A stretch of DNA of 64,000 bases, from positions 25,450,839-25,514,838 of the forward strand of contig NC_135356.1 of NCBI RefSeq assembly GCF_051622035.1, read 5' to 3'. The stretch comes from Arctopsyche grandis. Its lineage: Eukaryota > Arthropoda > Insecta > Trichoptera > Hydropsychidae. Positions 1 through 10,274 of the stretch are shown piece after piece. The notes under the pieces are model-generated. The model was not told where the DNA came from and made no database searches. It saw nothing but the letters and a program-made list of their open reading frames with translations. Numbering within the stretch: position 1 is the stretch's first letter; every line of letters starts with the position of its first letter. The position numbers were made by a program, and so were the translations under genes.

Positions 1-60
1 ATATTTTTATTATTTGTCCGGTCACAAAAACACGGGCAAAGCCGGGTAGCAACACTGGGA
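1..60. repeat. Edge fragment of dispersed repeat with GCAAAGCCGGGT motif
   Basis: The left edge contains GGGCAAAGCCGGGTA. Nearly the same motif, GAGCGAAGCCGGGTA, occurs at 29833-29848. This small hairpin-like motif is typical of dispersed insect repeats, possibly Helitron 3' ends, but no complete element can be delimited here. Confidence 0.3.
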
Positions 61-2370
61 ATTTTATAAAATTCTTTTTTACATATTGTTATTTTTACTA
101 TTTTAAATTACTTTTGTATATTTTTATTTTCTTTTCATGCCTTCTTTTATAATATTTTTTTTATGTAATTTTACTTTTTTTTCTTTTCAATGTTCTATTA
201 TATCTCTCTATATCTTTCTTTTGTCATGTCTTTAATAAAGTTGTAAACCCCTGATATAATATACATATGTATGTATGTAGTGTTTGTGTCCTTTTGATTT
301 TTGTATGTTGTCAAGTTTATATGCTAAAAAAATCAATTCGCTATATTAAAAAAAAATTATACTTTCTCGAGAATTCTCAAGAATCTCGAGAAACAAAAAA
401 AGAAAATCTCGAATTCTCGAGATTCAAATATTTCGAGAAAATAAGATTCTCAAATCTCGAAATTCAAATATTCCGAGAAAAGGAGATTCTTGAATCTCGA
501 GAATCAAAAAAAGTCGAGAAATCACAACCTCTAGTCCTAGGTATATCTTTTTTATATCGGAATAAAAATGGAAAATATAAAATATGAAAAAAATAAGCTT
601 ATTTTTGAAAAAATAATTATAAAAAAATATTATGTATAAAGGCAAAAAAGCGCCGCAGGCGAAAATTTTTTTCCAAAAATCTTCGCATGGTTAACAAAAA
701 TCGACCATCAAAATGTATCACTATATCAAAAAATATACGAACTTTCGGAAAAATAAACGATACACATCTGTTTTTGAGACAAAATAAAGTAAAGGGGACC
801 TTTCTAACGATTCGCTCCATGGGATGAACAATTTCTAAGAATGTTACCCAAGGCATACCACTTAAAAACCAAAATATACTTGCTTCAATATAATAAAATC
901 TTTTTTTTTCCAAAGCACATAACAGCGATTATATTATTAGTTACCCAAAAGTAACATACATAAGAAATAAACGCAGCATTCATAGATCCATAGTATCTCA
1001 TTAATCATTAAATTCATAATATTTTCTAAATTCACACTATTCCTTAATTTAGAGGGGTGAGTGCCCCCCCAAATTACGTCCCTGAAAACAAAAAATGCAT
1101 AATATTTTCAATTAATGTTAATCGAAAATCGGGATTTTGGGGAGGGGGCCCCTATCCTATGTTTCTATATACATGGATGTGTCTAGATTAGGAATAGATT
1201 TTATATTCGAAAACTGTTTAAAATTGTGTATTTAAATCTTACTATTTGGTCGAAGTATAATCAAATGTTATTTTAAAAGTATGTATGAAGTAAATTTAAA
1301 TCGCTGGTTGATAATGAATCGTCCTATCAAAATTGTTTTAAGCAATTCAGTTTATAATATTCACGGAAATTTGTTTATTCCCATTTTTATTTCAATAGGT
1401 AGTTGTTACATAGGTATTGGTATATGCATAATCTTGAGGTTGGAAATGGGCCCGGTAAAAGGGCCCACGCAAATGTTGAAACTTATATTTCGAGCCTAAT
1501 AAAAAAAGTTAACCGATCCTTGGGCTGTTAAAGCAGGTATTAGTTGTTTGCGTATATCGTAAGAAATTTGTTTTGTTGAAATAATAATCCCAAATTGCAA
1601 TATCCTATAAATTTTTACACACGTGAAATAGTTAAAAAATTATTTAATTTTACTGAGGGCCCATATTTTCTAATGGATAGTGGGGCCCACATGCCATCGG
1701 GCATGTACGCTTGTATGGCCAGTCCGCCACTGTAGATAAGTAATGGCCAACCGAGGATACATTAAAGGACGGTCGTGTGAAGATAAGTTGGAGATATTTT
1801 GTCTGCAGATAATCGGCAAGTGAGAGATGGCCAGTGGATGGTGGATGGCTGTAGATGATGATTTATTTATTTAAAATTTGGACCGTTTCAAAGTTTGGAT
1901 CAACCGTCTGATCGCTTTGATTACGATTTGGTTGGTCTGTGTTACTACTTTTAAGAAAGCATCTTTTTGGACATTTAATACTGAAAATAAAAAAAATCCA
2001 AAACTGCCTAAGGGCGAAAACACACAGCGATGCGTGCGTGTAGCGTGACTTGCATATATTCATGGCACGCCCAGCACGCACCGTCCCAAAATTACCCCCT
2101 GGAGTGTTTTCGGTAAAATTGTATCCTTGTATTTATCCTTGCTTGACAGTGATCGATAGCGGTGTATCCCATATTTTAAGAAATAAAGGAGAACTTGTCG
2201 ACGTTCCACGTTCCTTGGTGTGTGTTTTCGCCTAACTCTTACTATATCATAGTACATACATACATATGTATGCATCTAGTATATCTAACCACGAAAAATT
2301 TCGTAGCTACTCTGCTGAAAAATCAGTGAAAACTTTAAGGAGATTTATATGAGAGTGAAAAAAATAACTG
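61..2370. other. AT-rich stretch with no supported gene
   Basis: No splice-consistent coding exons were recognised. Short open frames are present, including one of about 98 codons on the minus strand at 617-913, but none resembles a known family. A degenerate TCTCGA-rich repeat sits at 362-520. Confidence 0.5.
362..520. repeat. Degenerate TCTCGAGAATTC-type tandem repeat
   Basis: About a dozen imperfect copies of TCTCGA followed by (G)AATTC or AAT occur in about 160 bp, in both orientations, because the unit is itself nearly palindromic. The 106-codon open frame across it (267-587) follows the repeat period and is not a believable gene. Confidence 0.7.
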
Positions 2371-2951
2371 TTATAACTAGAGACCGGAATCTGAAGGGGC
2401 TGTTTATTGTTCAAAGATTGTAAATGCATTGTTAAAGGTTTGCCGAACCTTTTTTACAAAGGATTTACAACAATGGAACAATAGGCGGCGCGTTTCCGGC
2501 TCCTTCAGATTCCGACCTCTAGTTATAACCAAAGATCGACGGACTAGTTGCTTTGGCCCACAAAAAATGGTTCACTATTGTCAATAACTATTGTCCTAGA
2601 AAGCAAGAGAGCAAAAGATTGACAATAGTGAAACATTTTTTTTAGGTTAAAGCATCCTGGCCGCCTAAGTTTGATTATAACCAGAAGTAGGCGTTTGCTC
2701 GATGCTTTTCGTACAAAAAATGGTTCAATATTGTCAATTGCTTAGAAAAACCATGCTTTTTTGCTCTCTTGCTTTGATATTTGTTAAACATCGAGCCAAC
2801 ACCTACATTTGATTATAACTTAAGGGCGGCGTTCGGACAATGCTTTATGCTCATTGTCCACCATGTTTTTTTGCTCTCTTGCTTTGTACGGCAATGAAGA
2901 GGTCTATTATTATTTGACGAGCAACGAGACAAAGCCGAAGTCTGGTTATAA
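2371..2951. repeat. Array of four foldback units delimited by five TTATAA sites
   Basis: TTATAA occurs at 2371, 2523, 2675, 2813 and 2946, giving intervals of 152, 152, 138 and 133 bp. Each interval is an imperfect palindrome. Unit 1 runs from CTAGAGACCGGAATCTGAAG to a matching inverted end CTTCAGATTCCGACCTCTAG. Unit 2 has GGTTCACTATTGTCAAT against ATTGACAATAGTGAAAC. Units 2 to 4 share GCAAGAGAGCAAAA or its complement. Single relatives lie at 8644-8732 and 9931-10046, also flanked by TTATAA. The best reading is a MITE family that duplicates TTATAA and has inserted repeatedly at its own boundary. Confidence 0.75.
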
Positions 2952-3508
2952 CGTTTAAGCTGCGAATTGCTCGATAGAAAGGTGCGTTTGGATAACTAGC
3001 TGTCATCACGATTTCGTTGATGACTAAATTCTTTTCATGTCGAATACATTTACTTACTTTAATGAGAGCTAACCCCCCTTATGTTGGTAAAATAACAAAG
3101 CGATCGGAAGAGTGGAAGTGGTTCAAAATCTGTACACCAATTTCGAATGGTTTGGAATTTCATCTAGCTAACCAAGTGAAATTAATAATAAGCACCTTGT
3201 AAAAAGAGACATATTCTTTGATCTATATTCATACTGATGAAACTAAAAGTTTGGCCCTCATTTATTAAGCTGTAGAGATACCTGCCGGGGATAGTTTCCA
3301 TCAATGTACCAAACGATTGTGTTCACTAATACAGTTTCAATGTACATGTATGTACATATGTGTTTTCTAAACATTTAATCTGCCTAATAGAAATTATAAA
3401 GCTAAAAACACTATAAATGTTAATAAACATTTAAATCTAACTCGCAGTTATCTAGTACGCAGCTTCGTTCGGGCTAAAATTCAATTATGTGTTACAGTTG
3501 AAGAGTAT

Positions 3509-3888
3509 TGTTACGTACGCCGTGGATTGAGCGAATTGCACTTAGACCAACGGATATCTGTTATCGGATTATCTAAATGCATGCACTTACTTCCAAAGAT
3601 TATATCTGGACTCTAAGTGCATTTAGGCTAAACAATGACCGTTATTAGTTATTTCTCAGAATCGGTACGGGAAGACCCAATGTCTTGGAAATATCCGAAT
3701 ACGTGACTATACAACAGGTAAACAGATTAGGCGTCCTGAGAGATCTACCCTTTATAAGGCGGTACGTAGGCGTTATAATTCATTCTGGACTTAGCCGTGA
3801 CACTGCGTGTATCTCCTTAATCATGAATAAATGCTGTGAAACGACTGTTGGCCTTTTACTTGGATCCTCCACCCACCCCTACGCAACA
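3509..3888 (+). mobile_element. Solo LTR, copy 1 (380 bp), 4-bp TSD GTAT
   Basis: It starts TGTTACGTA and ends TACGCAACA, the TG...CA limits of an LTR. GTAT flanks it on both sides (3505-3508 and 3889-3892). Inside are a TATA-like CTTTATAAGGCGGTAC and, about 80 bp later, a polyadenylation-type ATGAATAAATGC, giving a plausible U3-R-U5 order on the + strand. A second copy at 4909-5336 shares both ends and the promoter/polyA block. No internal gag-pol lies between them and each has its own target duplication, so these are two independent solo LTRs rather than one provirus. The 4-bp TSD suits Ty3/Gypsy-type elements, but the superfamily is inferred. Confidence 0.8.
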
Positions 3889-3916
3889 GTATCTTCCAGA
3901 TGTAATATATTCCTTC

Positions 3917-4075
3917 TAACCTGGTACCAACTACCGTTTTAGTTGAAGTGTATTTTCGATTGTAATATATTTTTACTAGTTGGAATATATTCCGTCTAAC
4001 CCACATAAGTTGATTCATATGGTGAATAACATTCCAACTGAAAATACAGCTCAACTATAAGTTGGTACCAGGTTT
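3917..4075. repeat. Foldback (inverted-repeat) element
   Basis: AACCTGGTACCAACT near 3918 is mirrored by AGTTGGTACCAGGTTT ending at 4075. Inner segments (GTTGAAGTGTATTTTCG against GAAAATACAGCTCAAC) also pair. It is a short noncoding MITE-like palindrome adjoining the 3' end of solo LTR copy 1. Confidence 0.6.
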
Positions 4076-4079
4076 GATG

Positions 4080-4908
4080 GAGACGTTAGGTTACACATAT
4101 CGATAGGATATTGTCGAAGAAAAACTTTTAACAAGGACACTTCACTTCATGGCAGATATGATTTCTTACAAAATATCATTAAATACATAATAAATGTTGA
4201 GTATTGTGAAGTGGCTATGCGCGTATGCAGCTAAGAATGCATTATCATCAATACAGTACACGAAAGTAGTTAGGTTTATAATTTAATTTTCCGCTTGTTT
4301 TGATATCATTAATTCAGTCGTTTTGTTTGCCATCCTTGTTTCGAAGTCATAATCAGGTTAGCAAAGGGAAAGAAAGCCATATGATATTGACTCGAGAAGT
4401 GAAATATGGGTATATAAATGTACTTACATGGCAAAGTATTGCGCATTGGTTTCAAGTTAGACAAAAGAAGATAGCTTTTCATTTTATTACACGTTGAAAA
4501 TTTTCCACACAAAGAGAAAAAAAACAGGTTTAGTTTTTATGACATTCTAAGAATTATTATTCGAAGCGAATGCCCATACACATTCATAGAAATAGAACGT
4601 TTCGCAGACAAACTCTCGCAAATGTTTCAGAGATACATATATGAGTCAGCAGCATTTTCAGGCATACATATGTACCTATGATTCTGAAGAACAATTGACC
4701 GAACAATGTGCATGGTCGAGTCGAAAGTACTTCGGTGAATGAAAGACCTTGAACAATCAAGGTTCGTGGCTGCTGATGTATAACTTCTTTGTTTGCATTA
4801 TGTAAGACGCGTCAGCATTGATGCAAGCCGTTGCACGATTTACAATTCCACTATGCACACTACATATTTTAAAAATGGACATAAAAAAGGCAGTAAAAGC
4901 AAAAATAT
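4080..4908. other. Noncoding stretch between the two solo LTRs
   Basis: AT-rich sequence with scattered ACATATGTA microsatellite-like runs. No exon-like or conserved reading frame was recognised, and no LTR-element internal domain is present. Confidence 0.5.
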
Positions 4909-5336
4909 TGTTACGTATACTAAAAAGAGCCGCCGGTTAGTTGCAATCGGATTAGGCCGGGTAGCATCCCAGAGACTGTGTGACCGTTATAATTGGTTTC
5001 AAGGATTATCTCTAGACTAAGTGCTGTCGGCTAAATAATGATTGCACTCAGCGGCGATAGCGATACTCAGTCGCATTCCCGTGGAGTTCTTAGAACTAAT
5101 AATGCCAAAGCGTGGGACTGCACATCCGAGTACGTGACCATAACAATAGGTAAACAAATCAGACATCGAAGATGTCCTGAGAGACCTGCCCCTTATAAGG
5201 CGGTACACTTAGGCGATACAAAGACATTCTGAACTGACTGTAGCACTGACAGTGCGTGTATCTCCTTAATCATCAATAAATGCTTTGAGACGACTTTGGC
5301 CTTTTACTTGGATCCTCCACCCACCCCTACGCAACA
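4909..5336 (+). mobile_element. Solo LTR, copy 2 (428 bp), 4-bp TSD ATAT
   Basis: It starts TGTTACGTATAC and ends TACGCAACA, flanked by ATAT at 4905-4908 and 5337-5340. It shares the CTTATAAGGCGGTAC promoter-like box, the polyA-type ATCAATAAATGCTT and the terminal block ending CCTCCACCCACCCCTACG with copy 1 at 3509. The middle is diverged and this copy is about 48 bp longer. Finding it in the same orientation 1 kb away with a different TSD indicates two separate insertions, each reduced by LTR-LTR recombination. Confidence 0.8.
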
Positions 5337-5580
5337 ATATCTATTATTGTGTTTTATTGAAAATACTTGGGAAACTAAACTGGGCTAATTTAAAAATGTG
5401 TCACTTATTATATGAAACTTCTTCTGGCACTTCTTTGTAGGTACATACATATATGTACATACATTACAGTAAAACTGTAATTGTCAGTGAAATAATAAAC
5501 AGTGAGTACGGATATAACAATAGAATAACAAATTCACTGCTCAATGTCAGTGATTTTGTAATTAGAACTACAACGTGTCG

Positions 5581-5727
5581 TGCGGTGAAATTCTCTCTCT
5601 TTTTGTCTTAGAGCCTTACTTAATGTGTGTGACCAGGATTGAGGGGGAACAGCTTGTTCCTCTTGTATCCTGCTCGCGCACGTTAAGTAAGGCTGTACGA
5701 CAAAAAGAGAGATAATTTCACCGTACG
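5581..5727. repeat. Foldback element with about 45-bp arms
   Basis: The left arm (about 5581-5624) carries TGCGGTGAAATTCTCTCTC, TTTTTGTC and GCCTTACTTAA. The right arm (about 5682-5727) carries TTAAGTAAGGC, GACAAAAAGAGAGA and TAATTTCACCGTACG. The loop contains a perfect GGAACAGCTTGTTCC palindrome at 5646-5660. No coding capacity is seen. Confidence 0.7.
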
Positions 5728-5744
5728 CCACTGCATTAACAACC

Positions 5745-5790
5745 TAATCTTAAATAAATAAAACCAACCCTAACTTAACCTAACCTATCC
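5745..5790 (+). repeat. Dispersed repeat containing AACCTAACCT
   Basis: TCTTAAATAAATAAAACCAA followed by CCCTAACTTAACCTAACCT is repeated almost exactly at 23929-23966. It looks like the tail of a dispersed, SINE-like repeat; its boundaries are unknown. Confidence 0.5.
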
Positions 5791-6020
5791 GAACCTTAAA
5801 TTAATAAGTTTTGGCTGCTAAGAAATTATGATGTGTTTGCTTCCGCAACCAGACCCACACATGCACCATCAAAAAAAGCCAAATCGAAACAGACAGTGGA
5901 CCATGAGGAGAAAAGGAATGGACATGAGCGGGGTTGCAGGGAGTGGGGATGGAGAGGAGCGGGGTTGTGACGTGGGGTGTTGCGATTCGTATTGGCGAAT
6001 CATCCAACTGACAAAAATTA

Positions 6021-6155
6021 TAATTTCACTGATTGGGGTCAGCGAAAATGTAACTGGTTATGATTTCACTGAACTATACCCAGTGAAAATGTATCTGGTT
6101 ATGATTTCACTGAACTATACCCATTGAAAATGTATCTGGTATTGATTTCACTGAA
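6021..6155. repeat. 41-bp tandem repeat, about three copies
   Basis: GATTTCACTG recurs at a 40-41 bp spacing (about 6022, 6062, 6103, 6144), with GTGAAAATGTATCTGG between. Each unit also contains inverted TTTCACTG / CAGTGAAA, so the array can fold. Confidence 0.75.
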
Positions 6156-6897
6156 TAAAATACATAAAGCTTAAATTAAAATATATAAAGCTTAATTTAA
6201 AATAAAATATATAAAGCTTATTTTGTCACACGCTTACGTTGTCACGCATACTGAAAGCCGATGCGCATGCACTGACATTTTATTTTACTTGTTCTTTTGT
6301 TTATGTACTTCTTTTCAACGCTACCATATTGGGCAGTTTGTTGTTCGGATTCGCGTCCGTGTTTACGACTTTTCAGAGATGGAATAAGAAGCCGTAGAGG
6401 CAACAATCGAGTTCGATAATAATAATTGGCTCGGGGTGAGTCATTTCTTCACTTCATGGATTTCAAAAATTCACTTTTTATCAAATGCATAAATGTGTGC
6501 ACCTGGCCACTAGTTATACATGCATATAAAATCTCAATCCTATCTGTTTTTTTTTTGTTAATAACCAGCGGCATAGATCTATGGTTAGCGTGTAATGTTT
6601 TCAATTGTGTGGTCACGGGTTTTATCCTTGGCTTCGTTGCTGCCCGGATCTAGACAGACATCTTTGTATTTACTGCATTTTGTATTTTTAATATATGTAT
6701 TATTTTTTAAAAGAGTTGAACTGGTATCTCGCTTTCGAGTGAGTAGAGGCTGAATAATTTAGGTTGATTTCACTGTTCTTTGTTAAAATTAGCGTACAAT
6801 TAATGGAAAGGTTTTTATGTTGCCTTTATTTGGAATGTCTACGAAAACAGCTTATCTTGCCAGATCACATTTCGGTACATACACACGTATATGTATA
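6156..6897. other. Noncoding stretch
   Basis: AT-rich sequence with repeated ATATAAAGCTTA motifs at 6160-6225. No coding exon was recognised. Confidence 0.45.
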
Positions 6898-7083
6898 ATA
6901 GACGGACTATTTCGCACATTGCAATCCCCACACGGCACTCGTTGCCACGAAAATACGTAATAATTGGCACTGAGTTCTCGTTAGTATGATAGTTCGCGTT
7001 TGTTACTCTCAATTGATGGATTTTCGGTTGCTCGATTTTCATGAAGTGCGCGAGATTGCTTTTCGCGGAATAATCACCGAACC
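6898..7083. mobile_element. Short MITE, GGTTCGGTGATTA family (copy 1)
   Basis: It runs from AGACGGACTATTTCGCAC to GCGGAATAATCACCGAACC. The interior contains the family markers GCACTCG, TTGCCACGAAAAT and GCACTGAGTTCTCGTTAGTA. At least seven relatives exist in this window. Family ends resemble GGTTCGGTGATTA on one side and a GGTAAACGGACTA-like end on the other. It is noncoding. Confidence 0.55.
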
Positions 7084-7149
7084 AATATTTGATGTGTTAC
7101 AGCGAAAAATCGACTATTTCCTCGGTATCATACTTTTTAACGTCATTTT

Positions 7150-7256
7150 TTTATTAAATCGATTTGTTTGTGTACGAAATTCAAACACACACAATGAATG
7201 TACTTATTTTTTATTTATACCTATTTTATTACCGATAATTTAATAAATTGGGTTAC
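7150..7256. repeat. Dispersed repeat, inverted copy at 29300-29415
   Basis: The segment with GATTTGTTTGTG, ATGTACTT, ACCTATTTTATTACC and AATAAATTGGGTTACA matches, in reverse complement, the segment at 29300-29415 (TAACCCAATTTATTGAATTA and following). The second copy lies inside a hAT-like element, so the two share a repeat of unknown origin. Confidence 0.6.
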
Positions 7257-7508
7257 ACAGCCATTTTTAATTTACAACCCTCTTCTATATTTCATAACCA
7301 CTTCATCGCCATCGCTCCTTCGTATTTAAGGCTATAACTCGAAAATAACTTTGGTTTCTTCACAGTGAAGAAACCTGTGATACTAATGAAATTGAAAAAA
7401 GTCAATAGTATTCGTTAGTTTGTGATATATTCAAGAGGTAGTGTCAACAGTTGGCACTAAACACATATAATAAAATAATCGTATCGGTTTCTACAAACGC
7501 GTGGCGAT

Positions 7509-7622
7509 TAAGAGGGCTGGACACCAGCGCCTTGTCCATACAAACGTATTACACTTTTCTCTTCCTCGATAATGGCACTAGAGAAATTATGTTTTAATAT
7601 GCTATGGATATCGACCATTGGC
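7509..7622. repeat. Dispersed repeat, inverted copy at 40236-40345
   Basis: ACACCAGCGCCTTGTCCATA, the CACTAGAGAAATTATG block and ATGCTATGGATATC reappear in reverse complement at 40236-40345. No open frame is shared, so this is a noncoding repeat family. Confidence 0.65.
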
Positions 7623-8200
7623 ATGTTTCTGTGGTTTTATTTTTTTGATTAGCTATTTTTTATATGAGTTAGGAGCCGCCAAACATCTATAAAATCGCCT
7701 CCTTTTTACACCCACGATAAGAGTCCAGCGTGTTTATTTTTTAAAAAAATACGACCACACAAACATAGAAAATATCTTTCTCATACCGATGATGAAATTT
7801 TTTTTAAATTGGTCCAGTTTCGGAGGAGAAAACTGGAGAATACGAAACCTCGATTTTGTCGATTTAAAATAGATATTATCTGGTCGATGAACAACTGTCG
7901 CATTCACTCAATATATATATATCGAAGAAAGGAACGGCAACAAAATTATCGTTTCCGGTATCCATCCCTCTTAAGTGTTCAAATTGATTTTTTTTAATTC
8001 CTTTAATTTTTTATGTTGAAAATCGCTATTATTTTTATTACTAAAAAGGTCGACCTTATTAAAATTATTCAAGTTGGAGGCAGAGCTTAGAGTAGGAATG
8101 GGAGTCGGTAAATTTTGATCCGATCCACAGTACTTATTTCTTGATAAAATAATTATCGATGGGGCCGTCGACACCAAAAATATTACTTACAATATTTTCC

Positions 8201-8387
8201 GGTTCGGTGATTATTGGTCACAAAGCACTCGCCCAAAAGTCACTAAAATCTCTATAACGGAAAATCTGGCAGCCGAAAAGTCCATCACACTAACGAAAAC
8301 TCGAGTGCCAAATATTCCATATTCGCGATTTTCATGGCAAAAATTGTCTTTTGGGCGATCGTAATGTTATTAATAATTCAATTACCA
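8201..8387. mobile_element. Short MITE, GGTTCGGTGATTA family (copy 2)
   Basis: It begins GGTTCGGTGATTATTGGTCA directly at the inner edge of the 8159-8200 inverted repeat. The interior has AGTCACTAAAATCTCTATAA, GGCAGCCGAAAAGTCC, AACGAAAACTCGAGTGCC and GATTTTCATGGCAA. It ends near AATTACC. The CACTCG/CGAGTG and GGCAGCC motifs match copies at 15185, 36030 and 12178. Confidence 0.6.
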
Positions 8388-8393
8388 TAGTTT

Positions 8394-8464
8394 CCATGTT
8401 GTTTATTGTGTGTTTATCCCATGTTGTTTATTGTTTATTTATCCCATGTTGTTTATTGTGTGTT
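8394..8464. repeat. Tandem repeat, 28-30 bp unit, three copies
   Basis: CCATGTTGTTTATTGT occurs three times, separated by GTGTTTATC or TTATTTATC. Open frames through it (8351-8726) are repeat-driven and not treated as genes. Confidence 0.75.
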
Positions 8465-8643
8465 TTTGAATGCATTGTGCAATTTTTACCGATGCACTTG
8501 CCCATTGCCCTTGCCCAGAGAAGTTTTTATCGGACATACGTCGACCACCAAGCATCAAATACGACTGATGCTAAAATTATTTAGGATTGTCTGTGGACAA
8601 TCGTCACTTGACAACAATATAACGCCTAAAACCACTTCTATTA

Positions 8644-8732
8644 TTATAACTAAGGTTCGGCAAACCTTTAACAATGCATTTACAACCTTTGAACAATACG
8701 CGGCACCTTCTGGGTCCGGTGACTAATTATAA
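8644..8732. mobile_element. TTATAA-flanked short MITE
   Basis: TTATAA at 8644-8649 and 8727-8732 brackets a segment with GGTTCGGCAAACCTTTAACA and TTTACAACCTTTGAACAAT. The same blocks are in unit 1 of the 2371-2951 array and in 9931-10046. One end is deleted relative to the array unit. Confidence 0.65.
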
Positions 8733-9219
8733 CATTTCTCTGTAGCAACCACAGGTTGCTATATGGGAACTGGATATGGAAAATATTGTAAGTAATATTG
8801 TTGGTGTCGACGGCCCCAATGACCAAATTTTGGCGATTTACCGGTAAACCGGTATACCAGCATTGCAATATCTACTCGGGCGTCTGGCAACCCTGGTTCT
8901 ACACATTCAAAAAGTTCAAACCACATAATATGTACTATATGAAATAATGTATGAATAAAATCACGTATATGTAAATATAATGTTTTTAAGGACATGATTT
9001 GTTTCCATGAAGGTCAGCAACAACGGTAAATGCCGCTCCATACATAATATGTATGACGACATGATAATGGTCGAACGAATGCATACACAATGCACGCAAT
9101 TGTACGCGAATGCCAGTTGGTTGGTGTTGGGCTGGGCGAAGAACGAGGAAATCGACCGAATCGCATTGCGTCATCGTTCCAGTGAATTTGGTGACGTATC
9201 GAGGCTATAAAGAGCAACG

Positions 9220-9253
9220 TTCAAGCAAGCAGGCAAATGCCTGCTTGCTTGAA
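9220..9253. repeat. Near-perfect 16-bp palindrome hairpin
   Basis: TTCAAGCAAGCAGGCA, then AA, then TGCCTGCTTGCTTGAA: 16 paired bases with a 2-base centre. It stands alone in noncoding sequence, and no longer element could be delimited around it. Confidence 0.85.
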
Positions 9254-9549
9254 AAAGGTTAGCATCATATAATATGTATATATGTACATATATGTGGGTA
9301 TAAAAGTACAAACACACCTACATACAGCTACGTAATATGTTATTTTGTACATATATGTATGTATACAATTATATGTATGTATGTACATAGGTATATGTAA
9401 ATGTGAGCACGAAAATCTCTACCGATTTGTCTGCCGTAGCGGTTTATTTAGCATACAATCCATCGGGTGGTCTCAGTCGAGTTCGTCGGTGTCTTTCAAA
9501 GGTTCGAAATATGTAATGGCCCAGATGCTACAAACAATTCCGACTCAGA

Positions 9550-10274
9550 TTAACCCTTTGAATGGTGACGTCTTTTCTGTCTAAAGGCCGCCACGCTGAA
9601 AATTTCGCCAACATTTCCAATTAGAATTATTTAGCAATTCAATAGAAAGCAGGTATAAAAATTGAAGCTAATTCAAACACACCCTAGATCACTACCCTAG
9701 ATAACTACCGCCGAGGATTTCGAGTTTTGTAAAGGTGTGCTTAGACTCTCTAATATATGTATCTTGCAACAATATAAATAAACAAAATAAGTCTATTAAT
9801 GAATGTATTTTTCCAAAACTAGTTCCATCTTCTTCATTGTTGTTAAAATGTAATGCTCACAATCTAAATTCCATATCACAATTTAAAATACTCGGCAGTT
9901 AGGGTTTTCCATCGGGTGATTCTGCTATGGTTATAAATAGTCACCGGAGCCTGAGGGGGCCGTGTATTGTTCAAAGGTTGTAAATGCATTGTTAAAGGTT
10001 TGCCGAACAATGGATAGCACTGTGACTATCCTATCTCTAGTTATAAATTCAGAAATTTCGGTGTAAGCGAATCTATATAAACGTTGACGAATGACACGGA
10101 TTACACGACCCATGTTCAATGCATTTTTTTTTTCACTGCTACCTTTAAAGGCTTAGCAGGTAGTATTCTTGTTTACTTTGTACATGATCAAAATGCAACG
10201 CCTATCGGCGTTTTTCAGGCCCGTGGACTTGTTGGCAAAACGCCGATCGGCGTTGGTTACATTCAAAGGGTTAA
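9550..10274. mobile_element. piggyBac-like nonautonomous element, copy 1, TTAA TSD
   Basis: TTAA at 9550-9553 and 10271-10274 flanks CCCTTTGAATG at the left and its inverse CATTCAAAGGG at the right, the CCC..GGG termini inside TTAA expected of piggyBac-type elements. The interior shares GACGTCTTTTCTG, GCCGCCACGCTGAAAATTTC and AAAACGCCGATCGGCGTTGG with copies at 27405-27965 and 42112-42933. A 104-bp TTATAA-type MITE is nested at 9937-10040 and is absent from the 27405 copy. It has no transposase. Confidence 0.85.
9931..10046. mobile_element. Nested TTATAA-flanked MITE with known empty site
   Basis: TTATAA at 9931-9936 and 10041-10046 flanks 104 bp starting ATAGTCACCGGAGCC and ending CTATCTCTAG. 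The homologous element at 27405-27965 reads straight through GCTATGGTTATAAATTCAGA with one TTATAA. The insertion and its 6-bp duplication are therefore seen directly. Confidence 0.85.

Larger units (their letters stand above)
8159..8819. mobile_element. Element with 42-bp terminal inverted repeats, carrying nested elements
   Basis: The left arm (8159-8200) begins ATGGGGCCGTCGACACCAAA and ends ACAATATTTTCC. The right arm (8778-8819) is its reverse complement with about two differences, ending GTCGACGGCCCCAA. Between them sit a GGTTCGGTGATTA-family MITE (8201-8387), a 28-30 bp tandem repeat and a TTATAA-type MITE (8644-8732). It is best read as a nonautonomous DNA transposon that was later colonised. 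The superfamily is unknown. Confidence 0.6.

Noticed and set aside
617-913. 98-codon minus-strand frame (FWFLSGMPWVTFLEIVHPM)
   Set aside because: No recognised domain, no splice context and no neighbour support. It may be repeat-derived, but I could not support it as a gene.
3509-5336. The two LTRs as ends of one LTR retrotransposon
   Set aside because: Each has its own matching 4-bp flank (GTAT/GTAT and ATAT/ATAT), and the interval has no gag-pol, primer-binding site or polypurine tract.
9007-9217. Overlapping 62-67 codon frames on both strands
   Set aside because: They are mutually overlapping, without homology, and lie in repeat-rich intergenic DNA.
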